A program made the position numbers and the translations under genes. Below the pieces are notes generated by a model. The model was not told the DNA's origin and did no database searches. It saw only the letters and a program-made list of their open reading frames with translations. From NCBI GenBank assembly GCA_017984135.1, contig JAGNZZ010000011.1, positions 1 through 53,823 on the forward strand: 53,823 nt of DNA, in the 5' to 3' direction. The stretch is from Chitinophagales bacterium (GTDB lineage: Bacteria > Bacteroidota > Bacteroidia > Chitinophagales > JADIYW01). Below, one piece after another: positions 1-8,526 of the stretch; position 1 is the stretch's first letter; each line of letters starts with the position of its first letter.

Positions 1-1
1 G

Positions 2-75
2 CGGTCCGGACGGGACTCGAACCCGCGACCCCGTGCGTGACAGGCACGTATTCTAACCAACTGAACTACCGAACC
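2..75 (-). tRNA. tRNA-Asp (GTC)
   Basis: Read on the minus strand this is a 74-nt cloverleaf. The acceptor arms GGTTCGG and CCGGACC pair over seven base pairs (one T-G wobble) with discriminator G. The anticodon stem CGTGC/GCACG encloses the loop CTGTCAC, giving anticodon GTC for aspartate. The T arm has the usual GGTTCGAGTCC core. Only the first C of a CCA tail fits inside the window, so whether CCA is encoded cannot be seen. Confidence 0.96.
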
Positions 76-173
76 TTGCTTTTTTAAGCGAGTGCAAATA
101 TAGTGTTTTTTTTTGTTTCTGCAAGTTGTTTATTGAAAATTATTAATCCTAATAATAAACTAACATGAAATAG

Positions 174-929
174 TCATAATTTAATAGCCGAAAATAATTT
201 TTGAAAATCATCTTTACGCTCGCGAGCCACTGGAATAGTAGCATTATTTGCCATTAAAATACTTCCACCATCAGATTTTATATATTGTTTAATATGTTCT
301 GTGTTTATTATATATGAACGATGCGAACGAAAGAAATTTATATTATCCGTTAAAATTGTTTCAAAATCTTTTAGCTTTTTACTAATTAGCAATTTGCTGT
401 TATCCTTTAGAAAAATAGTGGTATATGCGCCATCAGCTTCAAAGTAAATTATATCCACAATATCTAAAAAGCGTAACCCATCACTAACAGGTAACGCAAT
501 TTTTTTAAACGTATTTTCTTTAATATTTTCTTTTAATATATCTAATCGCTGTGTAATAGTTGGTGTAGCATTGCGCAAGCGAATGGCTTTCTCTACTGCT
601 TTTACCAATAAAGAAATTTGTATTGGTTTTACTAAATAATCTACAGCTGAAACTTCAAATGCTTTGAGTGCAAAATCATTATGTGCTGTACAGTAGATAA
701 GTTCAAAGTCTGTTTTATCTACAAAATCAAGCAATTGAAAACCATTGTAAACAGGCATATCAATATCAGAAAAAACGATATCAGGTTGGTGTTGATGAAT
801 GGCTTTCACTCCATTTGGTACATCTTCCGCTTGTGCTACAATTTCCAGTTCAGGGCAATTTTCTTCAATTAATGTCTGCAATAAACGTCGCGCTTTTGCT
901 TCATCATCAATAATAATGGCTTTATACAT
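174..929 (-). CDS. LytTR-family response regulator
   Basis: A 251-residue response regulator of the LytR/AlgR type. The N-terminal receiver domain (about 1-120) has the acidic pair D8/D9, phosphoacceptor D55 in the DIDMP motif, T81 and the conserved K101 in VKP. The C-terminal half (about 145-248) is a LytTR DNA-binding domain. Such proteins are phosphorylated by LytS-type histidine kinases and act as transcription factors. The likely partner is the soluble TPR histidine kinase at 3284-4921, on the same strand but separated by three plus-strand genes; pairing is inferred. The ATG at 929 gives a complete receiver domain. The gene points at the tRNA and is divergent from the secreted protein at 1057. 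Confidence 0.93.
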   Translation of the reverse strand: MYKAIIIDDEAKARRLLQTLIEENCPELEIVAQAEDVPNGVKAIHQHQPDIVFSDIDMPVYNGFQLLDFVDKTDFELIYCTAHNDFALKAFEVSAVDYLVKPIQISLLVKAVEKAIRLRNATPTITQRLDILKENIKENTFKKIALPVSDGLRFLDIVDIIYFEADGAYTTIFLKDNSKLLISKKLKDFETILTDNINFFRSHRSYIINTEHIKQYIKSDGGSILMANNATIPVARERKDDFQKLFSAIKL

Positions 930-1056
930 CTAAAAAATTTTAAGCGAAAATAAAAAAATACTACCATTAATTTACCGTTCATAAACCGAAACGAACTATT
1001 TATAAAATATCTAAAACAAATAAACATACATTTTCAATTTTTGCAGAAAAAAACAA

Positions 1057-2196
1057 ATGAATCAAACAATCAAAACAACTTTATTAGCTATTAGCATTTT
1101 GCTAATTAGTAATCATGATGCTAATGCTCAATTTGGTAAAAAATTAAAAGAAGCATTAACAGGAAAATCAGCTACAACAGAAACCAAACAAGATGTTCCA
1201 GTAGCAGAAAAACCAAAAGAAATTGTGAATACTTATGTACTAACAGATTTTCAAAAAACGAACGCAGGAAAAGTAGTTGTTTTTAATGATTATTTAGGCA
1301 ACCGTTTTGACGAAACAAGTGCAGACGTTGCAAGTTTTACAGAATTAGCTAACCATTTTATTATGCGTGCCTACTTTGATAAAAATGTAAGAGATACGTA
1401 CAAAAATGGATATGATATTGTGTTTTCTTGCGAAGATGTAACAGTATCTACGAATAGTTTAAGAGCGCACTCGAATCAGTTTTTCTTAAAAACTGGTGGA
1501 CCAACTGGAAAAATGCCAGGTGTATTAGCTTTGTATGGCAATATGGGTGACTTGAGATATGATAAGTTTTGGAAAAACGAAAAAATATTTAGCACAGGTT
1601 TGTTACCTAAAAAAGAAGATTCTGAATATGATGCAATGCAATATCAATATTATCCAGTTGAAAATACATTTCGATTTTTCTTAAATAAATTAAGTTCAAA
1701 AATTGCAGTTGGAAAATCATTAACAATAAAAATACAATTTATGGGTATTAGTGATGCTGCAGCAGATGGTTGGAAAGCAACAGATGTAGAAAAAACTGTA
1801 TTAGCAGAAGGCACACACACTATTAAAATTACTGCAAATACAACAAAACTAAACAATAATGTATATCGTTTTGAAGATGATGATTATATGAACAAACCAG
1901 CATTAAATGCAACTTTACAAAAGGCATTGAAAATGTTGTATGCAAATGAAATTGCAGAAGTATATAAAGTACAATTTTATTCAGATTTTACAACAAAAAG
2001 CAACACTTATGGCCCAGTATACCAATGGATAAAAGCAAGAGTTTTAATGAAAGCAAAAAGTGATGGTAGTTTCTGGTCTTGCAAAATTGAACCACATTAC
2101 AAATACAATGGATCTGGTTTTGACACATCACCTTTTGAAGTAATTTTTATTAACAGACATTTGGTTCCTTCTGTAGGAATACCAGGCGCAAAATAG
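1057..2196 (+). CDS. Secreted protein of unknown function
   Basis: 379 residues. The N-terminus (1-24) is a signal peptide ending in the ANAQ cleavage context, so the protein is exported to the periplasm or surface. A short lysine-rich linker follows (about 26-52), then a mixed alpha/beta body with no motif I recognise. No lipobox, transmembrane helix after the signal, or sorting domain is visible. The leader is A-rich, as is common in Bacteroidota; an imperfect -7-like AATTTTTG lies just upstream. The next gene starts 51 bases after the stop on the same strand and is also exported, so the two may be co-transcribed. Function unknown. Confidence 0.8.
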   Translation: MNQTIKTTLLAISILLISNHDANAQFGKKLKEALTGKSATTETKQDVPVAEKPKEIVNTYVLTDFQKTNAGKVVVFNDYLGNRFDETSADVASFTELANHFIMRAYFDKNVRDTYKNGYDIVFSCEDVTVSTNSLRAHSNQFFLKTGGPTGKMPGVLALYGNMGDLRYDKFWKNEKIFSTGLLPKKEDSEYDAMQYQYYPVENTFRFFLNKLSSKIAVGKSLTIKIQFMGISDAAADGWKATDVEKTVLAEGTHTIKITANTTKLNNNVYRFEDDDYMNKPALNATLQKALKMLYANEIAEVYKVQFYSDFTTKSNTYGPVYQWIKARVLMKAKSDGSFWSCKIEPHYKYNGSGFDTSPFEVIFINRHLVPSVGIPGAK

Positions 2197-2247
2197 TTGA
2201 ATTGTTAATGTATTTATTTATTCTTTTATTAAAATAAAAATTAAAGC

Positions 2248-2568
2248 ATGAAATTAAAAATCATTATTGTACTACTTGCATTGTCTGTATGTACTGCGAT
2301 CACTTCTAATGCAATTGCAAAAACAAAAACTACTATTGCTACAAGTAACGCTATCAGCATTAAATTAAAAAATGATGGTGATGATGAAATATCTGTAATC
2401 AATGCTGGAAGTGGTGGCACGTATCGTTTACAAAAGAATATCGTAACCACCATAAAAATGGACGAAGGCGATAAATTATTCATCTATGAAAAAGGAAAGA
2501 AAGGCGCACTACTATTAGTTGCTTCATCAGAAATGGACGGAAAAGTACAATTATTAAGCAAATTATAG
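2248..2568 (+). CDS. Small exported protein of unknown function
   Basis: 106 residues with a clear signal peptide (about 1-24, ending in SNAIA). The mature part of about 80 residues is predicted to be mostly beta strand, with a lysine and glycine rich middle. No domain is recognised. It follows the secreted 379-residue protein by 51 bases and is followed by a strong intrinsic terminator at 2666-2693, which suggests that the two genes form one transcription unit. The shape would fit a small periplasmic beta-sandwich, but this is inference. Confidence 0.72.
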   Translation: MKLKIIIVLLALSVCTAITSNAIAKTKTTIATSNAISIKLKNDGDDEISVINAGSGGTYRLQKNIVTTIKMDEGDKLFIYEKGKKGALLLVASSEMDGKVQLLSKL

Positions 2569-2665
2569 AATCTGTATTTTAAAAATGAATGTTATCGATA
2601 CAGATTAAATCAAAAACCATGTTCGCAAAATAAATTGTTTTTTTTCATTAAGACAATTGTTTTGG

Positions 2666-2693
2666 GCGATGCTGAAAGGCATCGCTTTTTTTT
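2666..2693 (+). terminator. Intrinsic terminator after the secreted-protein pair
   Basis: A perfect 7-bp stem, GCGATGC (2666-2672) and GCATCGC (2679-2685), with a six-base loop, is followed at once by eight T residues (2686-2693). It lies about 100 bases after the stop at 2568 and would end transcription of the two preceding plus-strand genes. Confidence 0.85.
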
Positions 2694-2853
2694 GACAATC
2701 AAACTACTTTATTAATACACTCAATCGTTATTTTTTATAAAAAATATCCGTTTATAAACTCAAAACAACCGTTCGTGAATTGTGAAATTAATAACTCGAT
2801 TCATTATAGATATTTGCAGTATCAAATTATTAACAACTAAAAACAAATTCAAA

Positions 2854-3234
2854 ATGAAAAAAACATTCAACCTTTTCACCTTTATCGCTGTATTATTTAC
2901 TGTATTCTTCGCATCATGCACAAAAGAATCTAATCTGCCGGTTGCAAGCTTTAGTATTTCTCCAAATGATACTGTTGATGCAAGTACAGAATTGACTTTT
3001 ACGAATACATCCACTGATGCCGATACGTATTTGTGGAATTTCGGAGATGAGACAACAAGTACTGAAAAAAATCCAACTAAAACGTATGCTTCAAAAGCCG
3101 CCGAAGTTCCTACTAAAGATCCTAAAAGAACAACTGGATGCCTTTCAAGTTATACGGTTACTTTAACCGCATCTAAAAATGGAAAATCATCCATTACTTC
3201 AAAAACAGTAACCATAAATTATTGCGAAAAATAA
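2854..3234 (+). CDS. PKD-domain lipoprotein
   Basis: 126 residues from the ATG at 2854. A GTG at 2782 is in frame, but starting at 2854 places a proper lipoprotein signal at the N-terminus: MKKTF, a hydrophobic core, and the lipobox FASC with C22 as the lipidated residue. Residues about 32-78 form the first half of a PKD beta-sandwich with the signature LWNFGDET. A basic insert, then a final strand pair ending at VTINYCEK, complete the domain. PKD domains occur in surface proteins of Bacteroidota and mediate protein or polysaccharide contacts. The protein is probably anchored in the outer membrane. Specific role unknown. A shared terminator follows immediately. Confidence 0.83.
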   Translation: MKKTFNLFTFIAVLFTVFFASCTKESNLPVASFSISPNDTVDASTELTFTNTSTDADTYLWNFGDETTSTEKNPTKTYASKAAEVPTKDPKRTTGCLSSYTVTLTASKNGKSSITSKTVTINYCEK

Positions 3235-3249
3235 ACAATATTATATAGT

Positions 3250-3282
3250 AAAAAAACAGCGGCTTTATCGCTGTTTTTTTTT
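3250..3282. terminator. Bidirectional terminator between convergent genes
   Basis: The stem AAAAACAGCG (3252-3261) and CGCTGTTTTT (3269-3278) has a seven-base loop. An A-run lies on the left and a T-run on the right (to 3282), so it can terminate transcription from both sides: the PKD lipoprotein on plus and the histidine kinase on minus, whose stop codon begins at 3286. Confidence 0.85.
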
Positions 3283-3283
3283 G

Positions 3284-4921
3284 TTATAATAAAATAGAAA
3301 TACTAACTATTGTGCCAATTCCAACATGATGTTCATCATATTTATCATCAAATGAAACAGATACAAAATCATTTTTATTATTCAATAAATTCAAACGTTT
3401 CTCCGTAGCAGAAGTAGCAAACGACTGATGGCTTTCGTGTCTATATTTATTTATTTCTGCTGAAGCATTTCTACCAATTCCATTATCTTCTATGGTGCAA
3501 ATCAGCATTGTTTCATCATTATTGATATCAAAAAAAATAGTAAGATTTTTAGGTCCATTTTTATGCAACAAACCATGTTTAATGGCATTTTCCACATACG
3601 GTTGTATCAGCATTGGTGGCAATTGTACATAATCTTCATCCAACTTGTTTGAAAAATCAATAGAATAAAAAAAATCATTTTCAAAACGCATACTTTCTAG
3701 CTCCAAATATTTGGAAAGTATGTCAATTTCTTCCGATAAATCTATTTTTTGTTTACCTGAAACATTTAAAATTTTACGTGTCAACATAGCAAAATTGCCC
3801 ATTTGTTCATTAGCAATTCGCTTATCGCCTATCATATATAATTCCTGAATTGAATTTAAGGCATTGAAAATAAAATGTGGATTCATCTGCGATTTTAGTG
3901 CAGCCAATTCACTATCTCTTTTTTCAATTTCGAGTTGTTGTTGCTTTACTTTTAATTCGCTTAATTCTAATTCTTTTTTTTCCGTGTTATATTGCAATTG
4001 CATAGCATTTATCATTTGCATTTTATCATTTGCCAATGCAGATTGCTTCATGTTGTTAAATTGCTTTGACATTTGCAAAGCTTGCTTATAATCTTCAATT
4101 TGTTCATAAAATTCTATCAATCTTCCACAAACAAACATGGCTTGTTCATCTGATTTTTTTTCTTCAGCAGCTGCTAATGATTGCATCCCAAATTCAACAG
4201 CTTTTGTGTATTCATGCATTTTAGAAAAGTATTCTGCATACTTTAAATAAATACTACAATTTAAACTTTCAATTTTATGTTGCAGCGCAAGTTCATGTGC
4301 TTTATCAATGCATGTTTTTGCTTTTTCTGTATCACCTAATTGTAAATAATTTCCACCAGTATTGACGTAACTAATTGCACGACCAAATGGATGTTGTAAA
4401 TGCTCTACAATTTCTAAGGCTTTTAATGAATATCGAAGTGCATTTTCAAAATCTTTTACGTAAACATACGCAGCATCTATATTTATATAAATTTGAGCAT
4501 GACGAATGCCAACAGGTATTCCTTTCAATTCACTTTCAATTTGAAGATAAATATCCAATGCTTGTTGGTATTGCTCTGTTCTTGTATAAATTAATGCTAT
4601 ATCTGCTTTTGCTAAAATATGATGTTCTTTATTGGCACTTTTGGATAAAATTTTATCGGCGGCAATGAACTTCTCCAATGCTAGTTCATTTAAGTTTTTC
4701 ATGTAATAGTACACTCCAAAATTATTCAAAATCAAACCGTATTGGATTTGGTTGTTATCGGTTGCAACAAAATGATCATCGGCAAGCTTATTATACGTTA
4801 AAGCTTCATCTACATTAAATGGCATTAAGTTAGATGATAATTCAATCCAAATAGAAATCTTTTCTTGCACTGCAAGCGAATTATCTTCCAGTTTTAATTT
4901 TAATTGTTCAATTAATTGCAT
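3284..4921 (-). CDS. Soluble TPR-containing LytS-type histidine kinase
   Basis: 545 residues. Residues about 1-290 are tetratricopeptide-like helical repeats. A coiled coil (about 295-340, rich in E, K, Q, L) leads into the His_kinase domain with the phosphoacceptor motif QMNPHFIFNALNSIQ (H349). An N-box QPYVENAIKHGL and a DNGIGR G-box follow in the HATPase_c domain. Unlike most Bacteroidota relatives, no signal peptide or transmembrane helix is visible, so the kinase should sense a cytoplasmic cue through its TPR region. Its likely target is the LytTR regulator at 174-929. It is divergent from the DUF6913-like gene at 4964. Confidence 0.9.
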   Translation of the reverse strand: MQLIEQLKLKLEDNSLAVQEKISIWIELSSNLMPFNVDEALTYNKLADDHFVATDNNQIQYGLILNNFGVYYYMKNLNELALEKFIAADKILSKSANKEHHILAKADIALIYTRTEQYQQALDIYLQIESELKGIPVGIRHAQIYINIDAAYVYVKDFENALRYSLKALEIVEHLQHPFGRAISYVNTGGNYLQLGDTEKAKTCIDKAHELALQHKIESLNCSIYLKYAEYFSKMHEYTKAVEFGMQSLAAAEEKKSDEQAMFVCGRLIEFYEQIEDYKQALQMSKQFNNMKQSALANDKMQMINAMQLQYNTEKKELELSELKVKQQQLEIEKRDSELAALKSQMNPHFIFNALNSIQELYMIGDKRIANEQMGNFAMLTRKILNVSGKQKIDLSEEIDILSKYLELESMRFENDFFYSIDFSNKLDEDYVQLPPMLIQPYVENAIKHGLLHKNGPKNLTIFFDINNDETMLICTIEDNGIGRNASAEINKYRHESHQSFATSATEKRLNLLNNKNDFVSVSFDDKYDEHHVGIGTIVSISILL

Positions 4922-4932
4922 TTTTTTAGAGT

Positions 4933-4959
4933 TTGTATAAAGCTTAATCCGTAACTTTG
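4933..4959 (+). promoter_or_regulatory. Candidate Bacteroidota promoter, TTG-N16-TAACTTTG
   Basis: A TTG at 4933-4935 and an exact TAnnTTTG -7 box, TAACTTTG, at 4952-4959 are separated by 16 bases. The family spacing is usually 17 or more, so the fit is slightly short. Transcription would begin about four to six bases after the box, that is at about 4963-4965, which coincides with the GTG start of the next gene. Confidence 0.5.
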
Positions 4960-4963
4960 TAGG

Positions 4964-5476
4964 GTGTTTAATCAGCTAAAAAATATCATTTTAAAAATTT
5001 ATTTGCGTTTTAAAAATAAGAAAGTTATTTCACGTATTCCTATTTCTCTGCAAGCAGCTAATAAAATCGGAATTATTTTTCATGGTGAAGACGTTCGACA
5101 AAATGACACAATTTTAGCATTCGTTAAGCACTTGAAATCTATCCATAAAGATGTGCAATTACTTGGATATCTTCCAAAACGAGAATTCGGATTTCAGTAC
5201 CCATTTCCATTTATATCCAATAAAGATACCACTTGGTACGGCAAACCTGGAGGTGGAACGTCGGGTTTTTTCACCAGAGATACGTTCGATTTAATGATTA
5301 ACTTTTGTGCCGATGATTGTTTGCCTTTAGAGTATATTTCTGCAAATTCTATGGCAAAATTTAGAGTAGGTTTTAATAAAGATATTCACAATACTAACTA
5401 TGATTTAATATTGATTTCAAATGAAAAATCGAATATTTCTAAATTAATTTCGAACTTAGAGAATTATTTGAAGTAG
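4964..5476 (+). CDS. DUF6913-like protein
   Basis: 170 residues, resembling a family of short uncharacterised Bacteroidota proteins often encoded next to dapA; the DUF6913 label is from memory. An N-terminal basic helix (about 1-22) is followed by an alpha/beta domain with GIIFHGED, LGYLPKR and a GGGTSGFF loop around 90-97. There are no transmembrane segments or catalytic motif that I recognise. The GTG at 4964 is the first possible start after the -7 element and would lie at or within a few bases of the transcript end. The alternative is TTG at 5003. The next gene, dapA, follows after 87 bases. Confidence 0.7.
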   Translation: MFNQLKNIILKIYLRFKNKKVISRIPISLQAANKIGIIFHGEDVRQNDTILAFVKHLKSIHKDVQLLGYLPKREFGFQYPFPFISNKDTTWYGKPGGGTSGFFTRDTFDLMINFCADDCLPLEYISANSMAKFRVGFNKDIHNTNYDLILISNEKSNISKLISNLENYLK

Positions 5477-5563
5477 TATTGCTTACATCGAATTAAACTC
5501 AGTATCATTTTTATTAAAATAATACCATACGAATAACGCAATACGCATACTAAACAAAGTAAA

Positions 5564-6445
5564 ATGATGAATTTGAAAGGCGTTGGAGTAGCATTGGTCA
5601 CTCCATTTAATGAGAACAAAGAAATAAACTTTAACGAGTTTGAGAAAGTAGTCAATTATGTAATTGAAGGTGGCGTTGATTACGTTGTAGTATTAGGAAC
5701 TACTGGTGAATCTGTCACCTTAAATAAGCAAGAAAAACAAGATTTAATAAAGGCTTGTGTGCATGCAACACAAAAGCGCGTTCCTGTAATTGCTGGGTTT
5801 GGTGGCAATGATACTCGTAGCACTATATATGACATCAATCATTTTGAATTAGATGGCGTAGATGGCATTTTATCGGTTTCCCCTTATTATAATAAACCAA
5901 CACAGGAAGGCATTTACGAACACTATAAAACAATTGCCTGCAATACCAACTTACCAATTATTTTATATAATGTTCCTGGTAGAACAGCTTCGAATATACG
6001 TGCCACTACAACACTAACTTTGGCACATGAATTTAAAAATATCGTTGCCATCAAAGAAGCAAGCAATGATTGGCAACAAATATTCTGGTTGGCACGCGAA
6101 AAACCATCCGATTTCTTATTAATCAGTGGAAATGACGACTTAATTGTACCACAAATTTCTATTGGATATGATGGTGTTATTTCTGTAATCGCCAATGCAT
6201 TACCCAAACATTTTTCGACAATGGTTCACCAAGCATTAAACGGCGATTTCGCTTCTGCACGAAAAACAGTTTATGAATTAGACGAATTAATCACGTATCT
6301 GTTTGAGCAAGGCAATCCGGCTGGCGTAAAAGCAACCATGAAACATCTAGGCGTTTGCGATGATTTTGTTCGCTTACCTTTAATGCCGATTAATGCTGAT
6401 TTACGAAATAAAATTGCCAAAAAAGTAGATAGCTTACACGCATAA
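5564..6445 (+). CDS. dapA: 4-hydroxy-tetrahydrodipicolinate synthase
   Basis: 293 residues, the normal length for DapA. It condenses pyruvate with aspartate semialdehyde in lysine and diaminopimelate synthesis in the cytoplasm. The TIM barrel shows the signature GTTGES (45-50), Y135 in LYNVPGRT with R140, and the Schiff-base lysine K164 in AIKEASND. Two ATGs are adjacent (5564 and 5567); either could be used. The stop overlaps the first arm of the inverted-repeat cluster at 6439-6499. It is convergent with proline dehydrogenase. Confidence 0.96.
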   Translation: MMNLKGVGVALVTPFNENKEINFNEFEKVVNYVIEGGVDYVVVLGTTGESVTLNKQEKQDLIKACVHATQKRVPVIAGFGGNDTRSTIYDINHFELDGVDGILSVSPYYNKPTQEGIYEHYKTIACNTNLPIILYNVPGRTASNIRATTTLTLAHEFKNIVAIKEASNDWQQIFWLAREKPSDFLLISGNDDLIVPQISIGYDGVISVIANALPKHFSTMVHQALNGDFASARKTVYELDELITYLFEQGNPAGVKATMKHLGVCDDFVRLPLMPINADLRNKIAKKVDSLHA

Positions 6446-6499
6446 GTTAGTACGCATTGCATGCGTACTCAAAAAAAACATACTATATGGACTTATGCG
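6439..6499. repeat. Nested perfect inverted repeats between convergent genes
   Basis: The outer arms CGCATAAGT (6439-6447) and ACTTATGCG (6491-6499) are perfect 9-bp complements. Inside them, AGTACGCAT (6449-6457) and ATGCGTACT (6461-6469) form a second perfect 9-bp hairpin with loop TGC. The outer left arm includes the dapA stop codon. No T-run follows the stems on either strand in the normal terminator position. It could still act as a factor-assisted or RNA-stabilising 3' structure for the convergent transcripts. Confidence 0.7.
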
Positions 6500-6506
6500 G
6501 AGCATG

Positions 6507-7694
6507 CTAAAAAATCAAAGAAAGCTTTCTTCTCTTTACTTCTTCTTTTAAGAGTTTCAATTCGCGGCCCATTTGTCCGGAAACACTCGTATTTTCTTGT
6601 GCTCTACGTATTAAATAAGGAATAACATCTTTAACAGGTCCGTAAGGCATATACTTATGTACATTATAACCTGCTAATCCTAAATTAAATGTGATATTAT
6701 CACTCATTCCAAACAACTGAGAAAATTGTATATGCTCATGATTATTGGGCAATTGATATGCTTGCATTAATTGAGTTGCCAAGATGGAGCTTTCCTCATT
6801 ATGTGTGGCTACACAAATAGCCGTGTTTTTTATATTTTTAACTGCCACTTTAAGTGCCTCGTTGTAGTCATTATCCGTATTTTCTTTGGAAGATTGAATC
6901 GGATTTTCATAATTTAATGTTAGTGCTCGCGCTGCTTCTTTTTCCATGTAAGCACCACGAACCAATTTAACTGCATAAATGATGTTGTCACTTTGTGCTT
7001 GTTTAATGTATTTTTTTAAAACGTCTAATCTATCTTTTCGATACAATTGAATGGTGTTATATATAATTGGTTTCTCTTTATTGTATTTCAACATCAACTC
7101 ATACGTTAAATCATCTAAAGGTTGTTGTATCCATGTTTCTTCTGCATCAACAAATAAACTTATGTCATTTTCAAATGCAAGTTGAGCAATCGAGTTTATT
7201 CTTGATTTTGATTTTTCATAAATGGAATTTTCTTCATCTGAAAGTGTATTTTTTGCATGTAGTTTTTCTAAAATAGAAAATGGAATTAAACCGGTAAATT
7301 TAGAACTTACAATATGTACGGCATCCTTATCTTTTGCAAATAAAATAGCTTGTTTAATGGCGGATTCCGTTCGCTGAAAATCTTCTTCGCGTTCCTTTCC
7401 TTCCACACCATAATCTAACACTGTTCTTACATGATAGCGTTCTAGCTTATTAATTTTAGATGATGCTTCATTCAAATTATTTCCACCGCAAAATGTAGCA
7501 TATACAGTAGGTTTCATACCCATTGCAACAGGCGTTTTTATACCAAATTGAATTAATGACGCAGCTACTTGAGTTCCATATTTTACCAACCAACTTTGAT
7601 TAATTAATTGAAATATACGATAATCTCTCAATAGCTCACTATTGCTTTTATAGGCAAATGCAGTTTGTGTATTATTAAAATTCAAATTATCCAT
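6507..7694 (-). CDS. Proline dehydrogenase
   Basis: 395 residues, a monofunctional PRODH typical of Bacteroidota. It oxidises proline to pyrroline-5-carboxylate with FAD and passes electrons to the quinone pool. Diagnostic segments are the KLVRGAYMEKE strand, the HNEES loop and the C-terminal YLIRRAQENTSV helix, whose arginines bind substrate carboxylate. No P5C dehydrogenase domain is fused. Ornithine aminotransferase at 17319-18578 also produces P5C, so both genes feed the same arginine/proline catabolic node, although they are not linked in an operon here. The gene is followed downstream by the nested inverted repeats. Confidence 0.92.
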   Translation of the reverse strand: MDNLNFNNTQTAFAYKSNSELLRDYRIFQLINQSWLVKYGTQVAASLIQFGIKTPVAMGMKPTVYATFCGGNNLNEASSKINKLERYHVRTVLDYGVEGKEREEDFQRTESAIKQAILFAKDKDAVHIVSSKFTGLIPFSILEKLHAKNTLSDEENSIYEKSKSRINSIAQLAFENDISLFVDAEETWIQQPLDDLTYELMLKYNKEKPIIYNTIQLYRKDRLDVLKKYIKQAQSDNIIYAVKLVRGAYMEKEAARALTLNYENPIQSSKENTDNDYNEALKVAVKNIKNTAICVATHNEESSILATQLMQAYQLPNNHEHIQFSQLFGMSDNITFNLGLAGYNVHKYMPYGPVKDVIPYLIRRAQENTSVSGQMGRELKLLKEEVKRRKLSLIF

Positions 7695-7738
7695 TTTGAA
7701 TTATTTATGTTTTTAAAAAAAATGTCAGTTTCTTAATT

Positions 7739-8467
7739 TTACATATTCCAAATTTGCCAACTACGTTCTGCTTGTAGGTGCAACATTTCCAATCCGTTTT
7801 TTATTTGTGCTCCTTGAAATTTACCATTTTTTAAGAATGATGTTTCTTCTGGATTATAAACCAAATCATACAATAAATGTTTATCCGTAATCAGTGAATA
7901 TGGAATTTCCGGTGCTGCATCCACATTCGGATACATACCTAAAGGTGTTGTATTTATGATTAAATAGGGAAGCTCATTTGCAAGTAATACATCTTGGTAT
8001 AAAATAGAAGAAGGTGTTCTTGTTCGGGATACATATTGAAATGTTATTTGCAATTTCTTTAATACATATTCTACTGCTTTCGATGCTCCACCGGTTCCAA
8101 GTATAAGTGCACTTTTATGATGCGCTTGCAACAATGGTCGCAAACTCATTTCAAAACCATAACAGTCGGAATTATATCCTATTTTTTTTCCATTAAAAAA
8201 TTTAATGGTATTTACAGCACCAATAGTTTGAGCTTCATCATCTAATTTATCTAAATAGGCTATCACTTGTTCTTTATATGGAATGGTGACATTCAAACCT
8301 TTTAAATTTGGGTATTGTTTACACAAACCCAAAAAATGGGATATGGTTTCTAAAGGAAAAACATCATATACAGCATCTGTAATTAATTCCTCCTTAAATT
8401 TTTTGGCAAAATATCCTTTTGAGAAAGAATGAGATAAAGGATAGCCAATTAATCCGTATTGTTTCAT
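7739..8467 (-). CDS. aroE: Shikimate 5-dehydrogenase
   Basis: 243 residues from the ATG at 8467, which opens directly into MKQYGLIGYPLSHSFS. A longer frame reaching 8578 would overlap the preceding TPR gene and add an implausible N-terminus. The enzyme reduces 3-dehydroshikimate with NADPH in the aromatic amino-acid pathway. Visible landmarks are the substrate-binding serines S12/S14, catalytic K65 in NVTIPYKE, N86, D101 in YNSDCYGF, and the nucleotide loop LGTGGASKAV. It lies downstream of the TPR gene, 59 bases after that gene's stop, and may be co-transcribed. AroA lies elsewhere at 22716. Confidence 0.95.
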   Translation of the reverse strand: MKQYGLIGYPLSHSFSKGYFAKKFKEELITDAVYDVFPLETISHFLGLCKQYPNLKGLNVTIPYKEQVIAYLDKLDDEAQTIGAVNTIKFFNGKKIGYNSDCYGFEMSLRPLLQAHHKSALILGTGGASKAVEYVLKKLQITFQYVSRTRTPSSILYQDVLLANELPYLIINTTPLGMYPNVDAAPEIPYSLITDKHLLYDLVYNPEETSFLKNGKFQGAQIKNGLEMLHLQAERSWQIWNM

Positions 8468-8526
8468 GAAAAATGCAAAAAAATAATTTTGTTGATTAAA
8501 TAAGTATCGGATTTTTTTGTTGATTT

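Noticed and set aside
2807-2816. TAGATATTTG as the promoter -7 box of the PKD lipoprotein
   Set aside because: The spacing within the box is wrong for TAnnTTTG and the nearest TTG is too distant.
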